Positions 52,623 to 62,630 of a stretch of DNA of 64,000 nucleotides are shown here, piece after piece (position 1 is the stretch's first letter; the number at the start of each line of letters is the position of its first letter). This DNA is from Ectobacillus polymachus (GTDB taxonomy: Bacteria > Bacillota > Bacilli > Bacillales > Bacillaceae_G): NCBI RefSeq assembly GCF_048159605.1, contig NZ_JBLREB010000004.1, positions 161,958-225,957 of the forward strand, in the 5' to 3' direction. The translations under genes and the position numbers were made by a program. The notes beneath the pieces are model-generated. The model was not told the origin of the DNA, did not search any database, and saw only the letters and a program-made list of their open reading frames with translations.

Positions 52623-55600
52623 TCATTCTGTAGATAGGGAAGGATCTGCTTGCAACTTTGTTGGAATGACTTCTCGGAAGTGACTTCCAATATCATCAAG
52701 CAAGGCAGAAACTACGCTTACTTCTTCGTATTGTTCATGCTCAGTTAGAATACGAATGTAGTCAAGAAGCATCTCTGTAACTTCGGCAGTGCCTTTTGCA
52801 GTTAAAGGCTGCAAGGTTACATTTGCTCCTTTTGCAATTCGATTGCGAAGAGCTTCTTCTGTTAAGCCCATTTCTGGCTGATGACGTAGATAAATAGCTC
52901 CTCCTGTCATACCTGCACAAATCCATGGACCTGGATCGCCTAGTACAAGACCGCGTCCGTTTGTCATGTATTCAAATGCGAATCCTTTAATATTGGCATG
53001 TACGGCAATATTTCCATATTCATGAGATGGAAGAGGTTCTTGCAGACGTCCGCCAATGATAATATCCGCTCCAGATAGACGAATTCCTGCACGTGCATCT
53101 GCATTGCCTTGTACGTAAAGGGAGCCCTTTTGAGCACCGTAGCCAAATCCTTTTCCTACAGAACCATTGTAGAATTTACCGTCTTTCCCTTTGGCTTTCA
53201 TGATGTAAATGCCGCCGCCAAGTGCTGTTTTTCCGATTCCGTCTTGCGCACCGCCGCTGACATGAATGAAAATATTTTCACTATTGTAAGCACCTAAGCC
53301 ATTACCAGGAATGGAACCATCATATTTTAATGTAATTGGTTCGAGTTTTGTCGTGCCAGCTAATTTTGAACGAACACGATAGCAGGATTCAAGACCGCCC
53401 ATTACGCGTTGATCTACACCTACTGCAAGGAGCTCTTTTGACTCTACAGTAAACGGTACAGCTTCTTCTACTGTATCTACAGATGCACTTGGTACATATT
53501 CTTCTACATCAATTGCTAACATATTGGTTAAATCTAATTGATCTAAGCCGCGAGCTTGAATAAGCAAGTCAGAACGACCTACGATTTCTTGTAAATTCGT
53601 ATAGCCCAATTGTCCAACTAAACGTTTGAGCTCTTCACCAAATGTAGAGAATAGGTTCATCAATCCATCTACGGCAAGATCTATTTGTCGTGGTACAAAG
53701 CGGCGTAAACCGTGTTCTTTCGCTTGCGCTTCTGATTCAATTTGAGTTGCAATACCAACATGACAAGTATCAAGATGACATCCACGGCACGTTGTACATC
53801 CGATAGAAATCATGGCAAGTGTACCAAAGCCAATTCGGTTCGCGCCAAGAAGGATAACCTTTAATGCATCTCCTGCGCTCTTCATACCGCCGTCAGCCCA
53901 AATTTCAACATTATTACGCATTCCTGCTTCTATTAATGCATGATGTGCTGCTTTTACACCAATTTCAATTGGCAATCCTACATGTTGCAGTGCATGGATT
54001 CTGGCAGCACCTGTACCACCGTCAAAGCCGCTAATACCGATATAATCAGCTCCAGCCTTTGCGATACCAACGGCAATCGTACCGATGTTAGGAACAACTG
54101 GAACTTTGACAACTACCTTTGCTTGATTATTAGCAGTTTTAATTTCTGTAACCATTTGTGCTAAATCTTCGATTGAGTAAATGTCATGGTTGTTTGAAGG
54201 CGAAATAAGGTCGGAACCGATCGTTGCATTCCGCGCTTCTGCGATTTTTGCAGTTACCTTTGATCCAGGTAAATGACCACCTTCGCCAGGCTTTGCACCT
54301 TGCCCAATTTTAATTTCAATTAAGTTAGAAGAGTTTAGCAATTCAGCATTAACACCGAAACGTCCTGAGGCTACTTGTTGGCCGCGTGTTTTCGGATATT
54401 TTCCGACCATATCTTTAATTTCGCCGCCCTCACCATTTAGGCTGACCATATTCAAGCGATCTGCAGCCTCTGCATAGGCACGGAAGGCTACTTCGTTTTG
54501 TGATCCGAACGACATACTACTAATAATAAATGGCAGGTTATGCTCTCCTACATGGATACTTACTTTCTCTGACTGTATTGGTTGTGATCCAGTTTTAAAG
54601 TCCATTACGTGACGAATGGATATTGGTGTTTTTTGTTCGACATCATTTAATTTTTCACGATATTCATCATAGCCGTTGCCTTTTGCCACTTCGCCAATGG
54701 CTTTCCAAATGCGAGGAAAGACGTGGAATGTTTTGCGCATTCTTGTTCCTTCTGTTTCATAATCAGCTAAGCGTTTAATCGCATCTTCCTTTAATAGTTC
54801 AAAATTATATGCGAGTTTGTCGGAACCAAGGAAATTTACGATATTTAAAATATCTGCAATTTCTTTATTTAAGCCGATAGAAGAGAAGAGACGGCCATAT
54901 CCACGTAATTCGTGAATACCAATTGTACTAATTACTTTTTCAAGTCCTTTATTCAAAGCGCTAAATAAGTTCACACAAGGAGTAATTGTGTTGTCGCTTA
55001 CTGTAGCGAACATTAAATATGGGTTAATTGCATCTGCTCCTAAGCCGTATACAGTCACAAGATCATGTAAGGAACGAATAGCTCCGGAGCGTAGTACGAT
55101 CGAACAATTTCTACGTAGTTGTTCATGTACAAGAGCTTGTTGTAATTTTCCAATAACGAGATGTGGATCTATCCATAAGTTTCCGTCTTTATGGGCTTTT
55201 TCATCATCTACAATGAGAAGTGTTACGCCTTTTTTAACGGCAGTTAGTGCTTCGTCTGCTAAGCGGTCTAAAGCATCCTTCAATGTTTCATCTTTTGTAA
55301 ATGTTGCAGAAATCTTATACACTGTGTCGTGCAGGGCAAATAAATGGATAAGATCTTCATAGGTAATCTGGCCTGTTTGTTCAGCAGCAATTTGTCCGTC
55401 TTGCCCTTCAATTAAAACAGGGGAAAGCAATTCTACAATAAATGATTTCTCATGTTTTTCATGTAAGGATGGACGTTTTCCAATAATTGTTCGCGTAGAG
55501 AAATGCTCGATTTCTCGATCACGGTCAATAGCAGGGTTTGTTACAACAGCTACGCTTTCCTTAATGAAGTCAGCAATATTTCTTCTATCTGGATCCAATG

Positions 55601-57053
55601 CTGCAAGAGGGGCGTCATGGCCTAAAGAACGAATTGGCTCTGCACCTTTTTCCGCCATTTGCTCCATGAGTTGAATGTTTTCACGATCCCAGCCAAATGC
55701 TGCATATTGTCGATCCTCTACTTTTTCATTTGGAGCTACAGCTTCTACATGAGCTGGTTTTGGTGGATTTAAATTCTCGCGATAGCCGCTTGCTTTAATG
55801 CGTTGGCTTAATTTCTTAAATACTTCGTCTTGGTAAGCTGCGTATTCGTATAGAACCATATCGTCATGATTCCATCTTAAGCCGACTTTTTCACCAGGAG
55901 CTAGTGCTTTCGGTTCGGCAACATAATCGCTTGGTGAAACGACACCAGGTTCAGATGCAAATACATAGGAAGTTTCAGTTTGTACCATCCATAAAGGACG
56001 AAGACCTAATGCATCAACACTGAAAACTGCTTCATCTTTGTAGCGAGAAATAATACCAGCAGGTCCTTGTGCGAAATGACCCCAGCTTTCACGCATATAC
56101 GCATATAAATCTTGCAGCTCTTCTTTATAATGTTTAATTTCATTAACAATTGGTGGAAATAAAACATCGAGTGCTTCAAACAAACTATAATCATAGCGAG
56201 CAAGCAATGTTTCAATCGTTCGGTTTAAATCTTGTGAATCACTACCTCCTAGTGTAAGAGGTACATTCATCATTTCAGCTTGATCACGAAGCTTCGCAAT
56301 CGTATTAATTTCTCCATTATGTCCTAAAACACTAAATGGTTGAACACGGAAGAAGTTAGAAAGCGTGTTTGTTGAATAACGATTATGACCAAGTGTCATC
56401 GTGGAAGCAATAATCGGATTAGTTAAATCTTGATAATACGCTACGAGAGTATCTCCAGCACCAAGAACTTTATAAACTACATGATGGGCACTTAAAGAAG
56501 ATACATGAACCGCTTCGTTCTTTTCTACTTCTATAGTTAAGTTAAATAATTCAAGTTCAATATTTTCTTTTTCTTTGGTTGGAAGAAGTGCAATTTGCCA
56601 AAAAACAGGTTCTTCTGCTTTCGCAAGTGGGCCAAGTGCATCAGTATTTGTTACGGCATCCGTTTCGTAAACGAGCTCAAAACCAGATTTTGTGAACGTA
56701 TCTTTTATTTCTTCACGTAGAGATAACGTGTCAACTTTTTTACTAAGAAAAAGATGTCCTACAATAAAATCCGGACGGTCTACGAGAGAAGATGAAATAT
56801 CTTTACGCGTTAATTTCTCTTTCCAAAGTTCTGTTGGGAGGTCAATGTGAATACCAATTCCATCACCTTCGCCATTAATAAAACCGGCACGATGATTCAT
56901 TTTGACCAATGAATCTATACATAAATCAATATTTGCTTTAGTAGGACGGCGCTTTTTTTCCATAACGGAAACAATGCCGCAAGCATCATGCTCCGCTTTT
57001 CGGAAATCGCGAAAAAGGGCAGGAGTCCAATTATTTGTCAAATTGTTGGCCAT
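52623..57053 (-). CDS. Glutamate synthase large subunit-type protein
   Basis: 1476 residues. Ntn-type glutaminase domain begins at Cys25 (EHDACGIVSV, after a 24-residue propeptide), then central and FMN-binding synthase domains (GGDGGTGAA-like loop here GFDGGTGAARI, PGEGGHLPG), the 3Fe-4S cluster motif CTTCRGCHLDTC, and the C-terminal GXGXG beta-helix. Moves the amide of glutamine to 2-oxoglutarate. It is a little shorter than B. subtilis GltA (1520) and no small-subunit gene (gltB/gltD) or gltC regulator is beside it. Start at 57053 with GGAGGTGAC 10 bases ahead. It may use ferredoxin or a distant small subunit. Confidence 0.92.
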   Translation of the reverse strand: MANNLTNNWTPALFRDFRKAEHDACGIVSVMEKKRRPTKANIDLCIDSLVKMNHRAGFINGEGDGIGIHIDLPTELWKEKLTRKDISSSLVDRPDFIVGHLFLSKKVDTLSLREEIKDTFTKSGFELVYETDAVTNTDALGPLAKAEEPVFWQIALLPTKEKENIELELFNLTIEVEKNEAVHVSSLSAHHVVYKVLGAGDTLVAYYQDLTNPIIASTMTLGHNRYSTNTLSNFFRVQPFSVLGHNGEINTIAKLRDQAEMMNVPLTLGGSDSQDLNRTIETLLARYDYSLFEALDVLFPPIVNEIKHYKEELQDLYAYMRESWGHFAQGPAGIISRYKDEAVFSVDALGLRPLWMVQTETSYVFASEPGVVSPSDYVAEPKALAPGEKVGLRWNHDDMVLYEYAAYQDEVFKKLSQRIKASGYRENLNPPKPAHVEAVAPNEKVEDRQYAAFGWDRENIQLMEQMAEKGAEPIRSLGHDAPLAALDPDRRNIADFIKESVAVVTNPAIDRDREIEHFSTRTIIGKRPSLHEKHEKSFIVELLSPVLIEGQDGQIAAEQTGQITYEDLIHLFALHDTVYKISATFTKDETLKDALDRLADEALTAVKKGVTLLIVDDEKAHKDGNLWIDPHLVIGKLQQALVHEQLRRNCSIVLRSGAIRSLHDLVTVYGLGADAINPYLMFATVSDNTITPCVNLFSALNKGLEKVISTIGIHELRGYGRLFSSIGLNKEIADILNIVNFLGSDKLAYNFELLKEDAIKRLADYETEGTRMRKTFHVFPRIWKAIGEVAKGNGYDEYREKLNDVEQKTPISIRHVMDFKTGSQPIQSEKVSIHVGEHNLPFIISSMSFGSQNEVAFRAYAEAADRLNMVSLNGEGGEIKDMVGKYPKTRGQQVASGRFGVNAELLNSSNLIEIKIGQGAKPGEGGHLPGSKVTAKIAEARNATIGSDLISPSNNHDIYSIEDLAQMVTEIKTANNQAKVVVKVPVVPNIGTIAVGIAKAGADYIGISGFDGGTGAARIHALQHVGLPIEIGVKAAHHALIEAGMRNNVEIWADGGMKSAGDALKVILLGANRIGFGTLAMISIGCTTCRGCHLDTCHVGIATQIESEAQAKEHGLRRFVPRQIDLAVDGLMNLFSTFGEELKRLVGQLGYTNLQEIVGRSDLLIQARGLDQLDLTNMLAIDVEEYVPSASVDTVEEAVPFTVESKELLAVGVDQRVMGGLESCYRVRSKLAGTTKLEPITLKYDGSIPGNGLGAYNSENIFIHVSGGAQDGIGKTALGGGIYIMKAKGKDGKFYNGSVGKGFGYGAQKGSLYVQGNADARAGIRLSGADIIIGGRLQEPLPSHEYGNIAVHANIKGFAFEYMTNGRGLVLGDPGPWICAGMTGGAIYLRHQPEMGLTEEALRNRIAKGANVTLQPLTAKGTAEVTEMLLDYIRILTEHEQYEEVSVVSALLDDIGSHFREVIPTKLQADPSLSTE

Positions 57054-57245
57054 GGGGCCAGTCACCTCCATTCAATGTTGGAAAAAATAACTATTCAAAA
57101 TTGTTAGATTTTTTTGAACGTATAATGTCTAATTATAAAGAAAAAACGAAGGTTTTAACAAGTAAAATATAATAAGTTCGTTTCTTCAATTTTTAGTGGT
57201 ATGAATAATTATACTATTAAACTTAAATTTATGAAATAGTATACA

Positions 57246-57282
57246 GAAAAAAACAGAGGTTTTTCCTCTGTTTTTTTCTTCC
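57246..57282 (-). terminator. Terminator of hemL
   Basis: AAAAAAACAGAGG / CCTCTGTTTTTTT stem, just past the hemL stop on the minus strand. Confidence 0.85.
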
Positions 57283-57285
57283 ATT

Positions 57286-58593
57286 TTAATGATTGGAGAT
57301 GATAGTAGCCAGTTCTTTAAATGCAAAATCAACAGCAGCGATTGTATCTTCAACATCTTGTCTTGTGTGCTCTGTTGTTAAAAACCATGCTTCATATTTG
57401 GACGGTGCAAGATTTATACCTTGGCTTAGCATAAGCTTGAAAAATTTACCGAAGAGGTCACTATCAGATAGCTTAGCATCATCGTAATTTTTTACCTTTT
57501 TATTCGTGAAAAATACAGTTAAAGCACCTTTTAATCGATTTATCGTAATGGTGATATTATGCTCTTTTGCCTTAGCGAGGATTCCTTCTTCTAATAATTT
57601 ACCTAGTTCATCTAAATTTTCGTATACGCCATTTTGCTTAAGAACTTCCAGGCATGCAATACCTGCACGCATAGAGGCTGGATTTCCTGCCATTGTTCCT
57701 GCTTGGTAGGCAGGGCCTAATGGAGCAACTTGTTCCATAATTTCTTTCTTACCGCCGTATGCACCGATTGGCAGACCGCCGCCAATGATTTTGCCTAGTG
57801 CTGTTAAGTCGGGAGTGATACCTAATAAATTTTGTGCTCCGCCATATGTAAAACGAAAAGCTGTAATTACTTCATCATAAATTACAAGTGCACCGGCTTT
57901 ATGGGCTATTTCATTTACTTGTTCAAGGAATCCTTCATTTGGCATAACGATTCCGAAATTTCCTACAATGGGTTCTACTAATACACCGGCAACATCGTCT
58001 CCCCATTTATCTAATGCTTCTTTAAATGCTTCAACATTGTTGTATGGAACGGTAATGATGTCTTGTGCAACACTACGGGGAACCCCAGCAGAATCTGGAG
58101 TGCCAAGGGTAGAAGGACCAGATCCCGCAGCCACAAGCACAGAATCAAAGTGACCGTGGTAACAGCCGGCAAACTTTATAATCTTCGTTCTTCCTGTGTA
58201 TGCACGGGCAACACGAACGGTTGTCATAACGGCTTCTGTACCAGAATTAACAAAACGAACCTTATCTAATGAGGGAATTGCCTCTTTTAATAATTTTGCG
58301 AAAGTCACTTCGTAAGGTGTTGGTGTTCCGAATAGAACGCCATCCTCTGCAGCTTCTTGAATTGCTTTCGTAATATGCGGATGAGCATGACCGGTAATAA
58401 TAGGACCGTATGCTGCTAAATAGTCAATATATTTATTATCGTCAACATCCCAAAAGTATGCTCCTTTTCCCCGTTTCATCGCAACTGGAGAACCGCCTCC
58501 AACTGCTTTATAGGAACGTGATGGACTGTTTACGCCGCCAACAATATTTGCTAGCGCTTCGGTATGTAATTGTTCTGAGTTGGTAAATTTCAC
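57286..58593 (-). CDS. hemL: Glutamate-1-semialdehyde 2,1-aminomutase
   Basis: 435 residues. PLP enzyme that makes 5-aminolevulinate for haem. VGGVNSPSRSYKAVGG is the conserved start, FVNSGTEAVMTTVRVAR the PLP-phosphate region, Lys268 (TALGKIIGGG) the Schiff-base Lys. Placement before bcp-perR matches B. subtilis gsaB, the second aminomutase beside the hem operon copy. GGAGAGG precedes the ATG. Confidence 0.95.
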   Translation of the reverse strand: MKFTNSEQLHTEALANIVGGVNSPSRSYKAVGGGSPVAMKRGKGAYFWDVDDNKYIDYLAAYGPIITGHAHPHITKAIQEAAEDGVLFGTPTPYEVTFAKLLKEAIPSLDKVRFVNSGTEAVMTTVRVARAYTGRTKIIKFAGCYHGHFDSVLVAAGSGPSTLGTPDSAGVPRSVAQDIITVPYNNVEAFKEALDKWGDDVAGVLVEPIVGNFGIVMPNEGFLEQVNEIAHKAGALVIYDEVITAFRFTYGGAQNLLGITPDLTALGKIIGGGLPIGAYGGKKEIMEQVAPLGPAYQAGTMAGNPASMRAGIACLEVLKQNGVYENLDELGKLLEEGILAKAKEHNITITINRLKGALTVFFTNKKVKNYDDAKLSDSDLFGKFFKLMLSQGINLAPSKYEAWFLTTEHTRQDVEDTIAAVDFAFKELATIISNH

Positions 58594-58798
58594 TTCTATT
58601 CCTCTCCTTTACATAGATACCCTTGAAAGATTGTGACAATTTTCACTATCCTGCCCTTTAGGGAAATACCTGATAAGTTCAAAATATCTTTCGTTTCTTT
58701 TATTGTAACACAGGATATAGGATAATACTTATTAGTTGAGAACAGGGCACCTGTTAGGTAAACTATTCGTTATGAAAATATGAAAATGAGGTAAGTAA

Positions 58799-59809
58799 AT
58801 GGACACGATTATCGACGTAAAACAGTTGCGAAAAGAATTTGTTTCCCATTCGAGTCGTTCAGGATTAAAGGGAGCCTTTCGTGATTTATTCACGCGAAAT
58901 TACAAGGTTGTTCCGGCTGTAAACGACATTTCCTTTTCAGTTAGACGAGGTGAAATGCTAGGGTATATCGGGGAGAATGGGGCAGGAAAGTCGACAACGA
59001 TTAAAATGCTAACGGGTATACTCACACCAACATCTGGACAAATTGTTGTGAATGGCATGAATCCTCATAAGGAAAGAGAACGGTTTGTGAGAACAATTGG
59101 TGTTGTATTTGGGCAACGCTCTCAGCTTTGGTGGGATATTGCTGTACAGGAATCCTTTCGATTGCTAAAGAAAGTGTATGGAATATCTGATAAGCAGTAC
59201 AAGGAGCATATGGATCATGTGATTGAAACGCTTGAAATTGGCCCACTTCTAGACAAACCTGTTCGTAAGCTATCACTTGGACAACGAATGAGATGTGAGC
59301 TTGCTGCAGCACTGATTCATAATCCACCCCTCTTATTTTTAGATGAACCGACGATTGGATTAGATGTTCTAGTTAAATTGAAAATAAGGGAATTCTTGAA
59401 AGAAATGAATGAAAGATACAAAACGACAATTTTGTTAACAACTCATGATATATCTGATATCGAAGCTTTATGTGATCGTGTTGTCATGTTAGATGAAGGA
59501 AAAATAATTTATGATGGTTCACTTGATAAGCTTCGTTCTAATTGGGGAAAAGAAAAAATCATTCATTTTCAATTTGTAAATCCTGTTTCGAAAGAGCAAC
59601 TTACCAAGCAATTGTCAGGACAAGTTATATGGAAACAAGAGGATGGAGAAAATGTTTGGGCTGCAAAATTACCTAATGAAGAAAGTGTGATTTCTGCATT
59701 AATTTCCAATGTCGTACAATCGTTTAAAATTAAAGATATAAAGATAGAAGAAGTATCGACCGAAGAAATCATTCGTAATATTTATGAAGAGGGTAATGTT
59801 CATGGCTAA
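58799..59809 (+). CDS. ABC transporter ATP-binding protein
   Basis: 336 residues. Walker A GENGAGKSTT, signature LSLGQRMRCELA, Walker B LLFLDEPTIGLDV and H-loop TTHDISDIEA. The start AVNDISFSVRRGEMLGYIG and the LWWDI segment are typical of the ATPases paired with ABC2_membrane_6 (DUF990) permeases. First of three genes; the next start overlaps its stop by 8 bases. Substrate unknown. Confidence 0.9.
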   Translation: MDTIIDVKQLRKEFVSHSSRSGLKGAFRDLFTRNYKVVPAVNDISFSVRRGEMLGYIGENGAGKSTTIKMLTGILTPTSGQIVVNGMNPHKERERFVRTIGVVFGQRSQLWWDIAVQESFRLLKKVYGISDKQYKEHMDHVIETLEIGPLLDKPVRKLSLGQRMRCELAAALIHNPPLLFLDEPTIGLDVLVKLKIREFLKEMNERYKTTILLTTHDISDIEALCDRVVMLDEGKIIYDGSLDKLRSNWGKEKIIHFQFVNPVSKEQLTKQLSGQVIWKQEDGENVWAAKLPNEESVISALISNVVQSFKIKDIKIEEVSTEEIIRNIYEEGNVHG

Positions 59810-60593
59810 GTATATTGAAATGATTCGGATACGTTTTCTTATGATGCTTGCCTATCGGACAAATTACTATAGTGGAATTCTAATCTATACGATAAATATC
59901 GGAGCCTATTACTTTTTGTGGGAAGCGATATACGGTGGAAAAGAAAGTGTGCAAGGGTTATCAGTTGCACAAATGACAACGTATGTGGCGGTTGGCTGGA
60001 TGGCTCGGGCTTTTTACTTCAATAATATCGACCGTGAAATTGCGGAGGAAATTCGCGAAGGACGTGTAGCCATTGAAATGATTCGTCCGTATAGTTATCT
60101 TGGCATGAAGGTTATGCAAGGGCTAGGGGAAGGAATTTTTCGGTTTCTATTCTTTTCGATACCAGGAATGATCCTCGTTTCATTTCTATTTTCTCTAGCG
60201 GTCACTTCCCATGTACAGACGTGGTTTTTATTTTTTCTATCTATTATATTTAGCTTTATCATTAATACACAGATTAACTTGATTACAGGTATGATGACAT
60301 TCTTTTTATTTAATAATGATGGGTTAATGTATGCAAAACGAGTTGTTATTGATTTATTTTCCGGGCTTTTGCTTCCGATTAGCTTTTATCCTTTGTGGGC
60401 TCAAACTGTGATGAACTTCTTTCCGTTTCAAGCCATAAGCTACATTCCAAGCATGATTTTCTCAGAAGGGTTAAAAGGGCAAGCGGTTTGGCATGCTATT
60501 ATGTTTCAAATGATATGGTCCGTCGCTTTGATCCTTCCTATCGTTTTCATGTGGAAACTAGCAAAAAAACGATTAATTGTGCAAGGAGGGTGA
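59802..60593 (+). CDS. ABC-2 type permease (ABC2_membrane_6 family), subunit 1
   Basis: 263 residues with about six hydrophobic segments. MAKYIEMIRIRFLMMLAYRTNYYSG and DNIDREIAEEIREGRVAIEMIRPYSY-type sequence identifies the DUF990 group. ATG at 59802 lies inside the last codons of the ATPase gene behind GAGGG, so translation is coupled; a frame start 18 bases earlier is less likely. Confidence 0.87.
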   Translation: MAKYIEMIRIRFLMMLAYRTNYYSGILIYTINIGAYYFLWEAIYGGKESVQGLSVAQMTTYVAVGWMARAFYFNNIDREIAEEIREGRVAIEMIRPYSYLGMKVMQGLGEGIFRFLFFSIPGMILVSFLFSLAVTSHVQTWFLFFLSIIFSFIINTQINLITGMMTFFLFNNDGLMYAKRVVIDLFSGLLLPISFYPLWAQTVMNFFPFQAISYIPSMIFSEGLKGQAVWHAIMFQMIWSVALILPIVFMWKLAKKRLIVQGG

Positions 60594-60599
60594 GGGAGC

Positions 60600-61385
60600 A
60601 TGATGTATATACAATTACTGTTTCATTATGCAGCACAGTATATGAAAACAAAGCTGCAGTATCGCGGTGATCTTCTTGTAGGCCTTATGTCGGATATGAT
60701 GATGCAGGCTGTTAATCTGATTTTTATTCTTGTTGTATTCGGTCATACGCAGTCCCTTCAAGGTTGGGGAAGAGAAGAAGTTATCTTTATTTACGGCTTT
60801 TTCCTCGTACCATTCTCAATCTTCTCCGCTTTTTTTAACATTTGGGATTTTAATGATAGATATATTGTAAAAGGAGAAATGGACCGTATTTTAACTAGAC
60901 CTATTCATAGCTTATTTCAAATCATATTAGAACGGATGGAGCTTGAATCTTTTATAGGAGGCATTACAGGTATACTTATCATGGTTTATGCTTCCATCCA
61001 GCTGCATTTAACATTTCACTGGTATGATTTCTTTTTGTTTATCATTATGGCGATTGGCGGAGCACTTGTATACGGCGGAATATTTGTCTCGCTTGCAAGC
61101 ATAGGGTTTTGGTCTGATGCAAGAAGCTCGATTATGCCGCTTATGTATAACATTGGAAACTATGGCCGGTATCCAATTAATATTTATAATAAAGTCATTC
61201 GGTTTATTTTAACGTGGATTTTACCATTTGCTTTCGTAGGAGTGTATCCAGCTTCGTATTTTTTGCATAAGAGTGAATGGTACTCTTATGCGTTTTTAAC
61301 ACCAGTAATGGGCGTTCTCTTTTTCACTTTCGCTGTTTTTCTTTGGAATAAAGGGGTAAAACATTACCGGGGTGCAGGTAATTGA
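60600..61385 (+). CDS. ABC-2 type permease (ABC2_membrane_6 family), subunit 2
   Basis: 261 residues, about six hydrophobic segments. KGEMDRILTRPIHSLFQIILERMELESF parallels the EIREGRVAIEMIRPYSYLGMK region of subunit 1, so the two permeases form a heterodimer with the ATPase. Start 6 bases after the previous gene, with GGGAG ahead; the second of two ATGs is also possible. Confidence 0.87.
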   Translation: MMYIQLLFHYAAQYMKTKLQYRGDLLVGLMSDMMMQAVNLIFILVVFGHTQSLQGWGREEVIFIYGFFLVPFSIFSAFFNIWDFNDRYIVKGEMDRILTRPIHSLFQIILERMELESFIGGITGILIMVYASIQLHLTFHWYDFFLFIIMAIGGALVYGGIFVSLASIGFWSDARSSIMPLMYNIGNYGRYPINIYNKVIRFILTWILPFAFVGVYPASYFLHKSEWYSYAFLTPVMGVLFFTFAVFLWNKGVKHYRGAGN

Positions 61386-61432
61386 AATAATTGACTCTTC
61401 TTCCTCATACATATGAGATGAGGTGGACAAAC

Positions 61433-61840
61433 ATGATTTGGATAATGGTGTTAATACTCGTTATTCTAGCTATTGTGCATAGCATACGCAGCCTTTGGAA
61501 ATCATCCTATACGACCCATTCATTTTTTTCGTTTTCTAATTTACTTCTGCTAAGCCTAGTTTATTTAACAGTACTTATTGCCTTTGGATTAGGGTATTTC
61601 CTGTTAGAAGAAATAGGATTGCCTGTTCTTAATGAACATGGGAATACTGCTGAGGATAAAGCAGTTGAACTGATAGGGATATGCATCTATTTTAGTGCTA
61701 TTACTTTGTTTTCTGTCGGGTATGGTGATATAACTCCGATAGGAATAGGAAGAGCAATTGTAATTGTAGAAGCTTTAATTGGGTATACGATGCCGTTTGC
61801 CTTCGTCTTTCGGATCGTTGCAGAACAAAAACGCGATTAA
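61433..61840 (+). CDS. Small two-segment potassium channel
   Basis: 135 residues with three hydrophobic stretches (about 1-19, 32-58, 105-128) and the selectivity filter FSVGYGDITPIG between the last two: a KcsA-type pore (Ion_trans_2). The filter is SVGYGD, one residue from the usual TVGYGD. No RCK domain, so gating is not ligand-controlled by a TrkA domain. ATG at 61433 chosen as GAGGTGG lies 7 bases ahead. Directly behind the ABC operon. Confidence 0.87.
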   Translation: MIWIMVLILVILAIVHSIRSLWKSSYTTHSFFSFSNLLLLSLVYLTVLIAFGLGYFLLEEIGLPVLNEHGNTAEDKAVELIGICIYFSAITLFSVGYGDITPIGIGRAIVIVEALIGYTMPFAFVFRIVAEQKRD

Positions 61841-61886
61841 ATCTGGTATAGTTAATGGTGTAGAATACGAAGGAGATGTTGTTACA

Positions 61887-62354
61887 ATGAGTAAGATAGG
61901 AGAGCTTGCACCAGATTTTACATTGCCTGCAAGTAACGGAAAAGAAGTAACTTTATCAAATTTTCGTGGGAAAAATGTGGTGATATATTTTTATCCGAAA
62001 GATATGACACCAGGATGTACAACGCAAGCATGTGATTTTCGTGATATGCTTGATTTATTCAATGACGAGAATACAGTAATACTCGGAATAAATCGTGACC
62101 CGCTTTCAAAGCATAAATCTTTTGTGGCAAAGCACAATTTACCATTTCTATTATTATCGGACGAACAGCATGTCGTAACAGAACTGTACGGTGTTTGGAA
62201 ACTTAAAAAGAATTTTGGAAAAGAATATATGGGGATTGAACGGTCAACATTCCTAATTGATAAAGAGGGTAAGCTAGTTAAAGAGTGGCGTAAGGTAAAA
62301 GTGAAAGAACACGCTAAGGAAGTATTAGCTGCAATTAAAGAAGAGTTAGATTAA
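61887..62354 (+). CDS. bcp: Thioredoxin-dependent thiol peroxidase (Bcp/PrxQ)
   Basis: 155 residues. Reduces H2O2 and organic peroxides. Peroxidatic Cys44 in MTPGCTTQACDF and resolving Cys49, the atypical 2-Cys Bcp pattern. Equals B. subtilis YgaF, next to perR. AAGGAG precedes the ATG at 61887; frames reaching further upstream overlap the channel gene. Confidence 0.94.
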   Translation: MSKIGELAPDFTLPASNGKEVTLSNFRGKNVVIYFYPKDMTPGCTTQACDFRDMLDLFNDENTVILGINRDPLSKHKSFVAKHNLPFLLLSDEQHVVTELYGVWKLKKNFGKEYMGIERSTFLIDKEGKLVKEWRKVKVKEHAKEVLAAIKEELD

Positions 62355-62456
62355 GGCTTCTTTTATTTAAGTAAAATGAGGCATTCGTCTATACAATGTT
62401 GCTATCTGGTCATAGTCTACAGTATAGGGCATACCTCCTCAGATGATAGCTTTCCA

Positions 62457-62487
62457 AGTGCGAGACATTTCTCGCACTATTTTTTTG
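62457..62487 (+). terminator. Terminator of bcp
   Basis: AGTGCGAGA / TCTCGCACT stem with a 4-base loop, then ATTTTTTTGC. Confidence 0.9.
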
Positions 62488-62555
62488 CTTGCAAAATAAG
62501 TTTATTGCAATTCTCATAATTTAGACAGATTTGCGGTACCATTAAAGTATAAATG

Positions 62556-62602
62556 TTGACAATGGGAAATATGAAGCTGTAAACTAATTGTAAATATTAT
62601 AA
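62556..62602 (+). promoter_or_regulatory. perR promoter with PerR box
   Basis: TTGACA (62556-62561), 18-base spacer, TAAACT (62580-62585). The 15-mer TTGTAAATATTATAA (62588-62602) fits the Per box TTATAATnATTATAA at 12 of 14 positions and covers the expected RNA start, in line with known PerR autoregulation. Confidence 0.75.
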
Positions 62603-62630
62603 CATAGGAATTCCTATAGAATGGGGGTGC

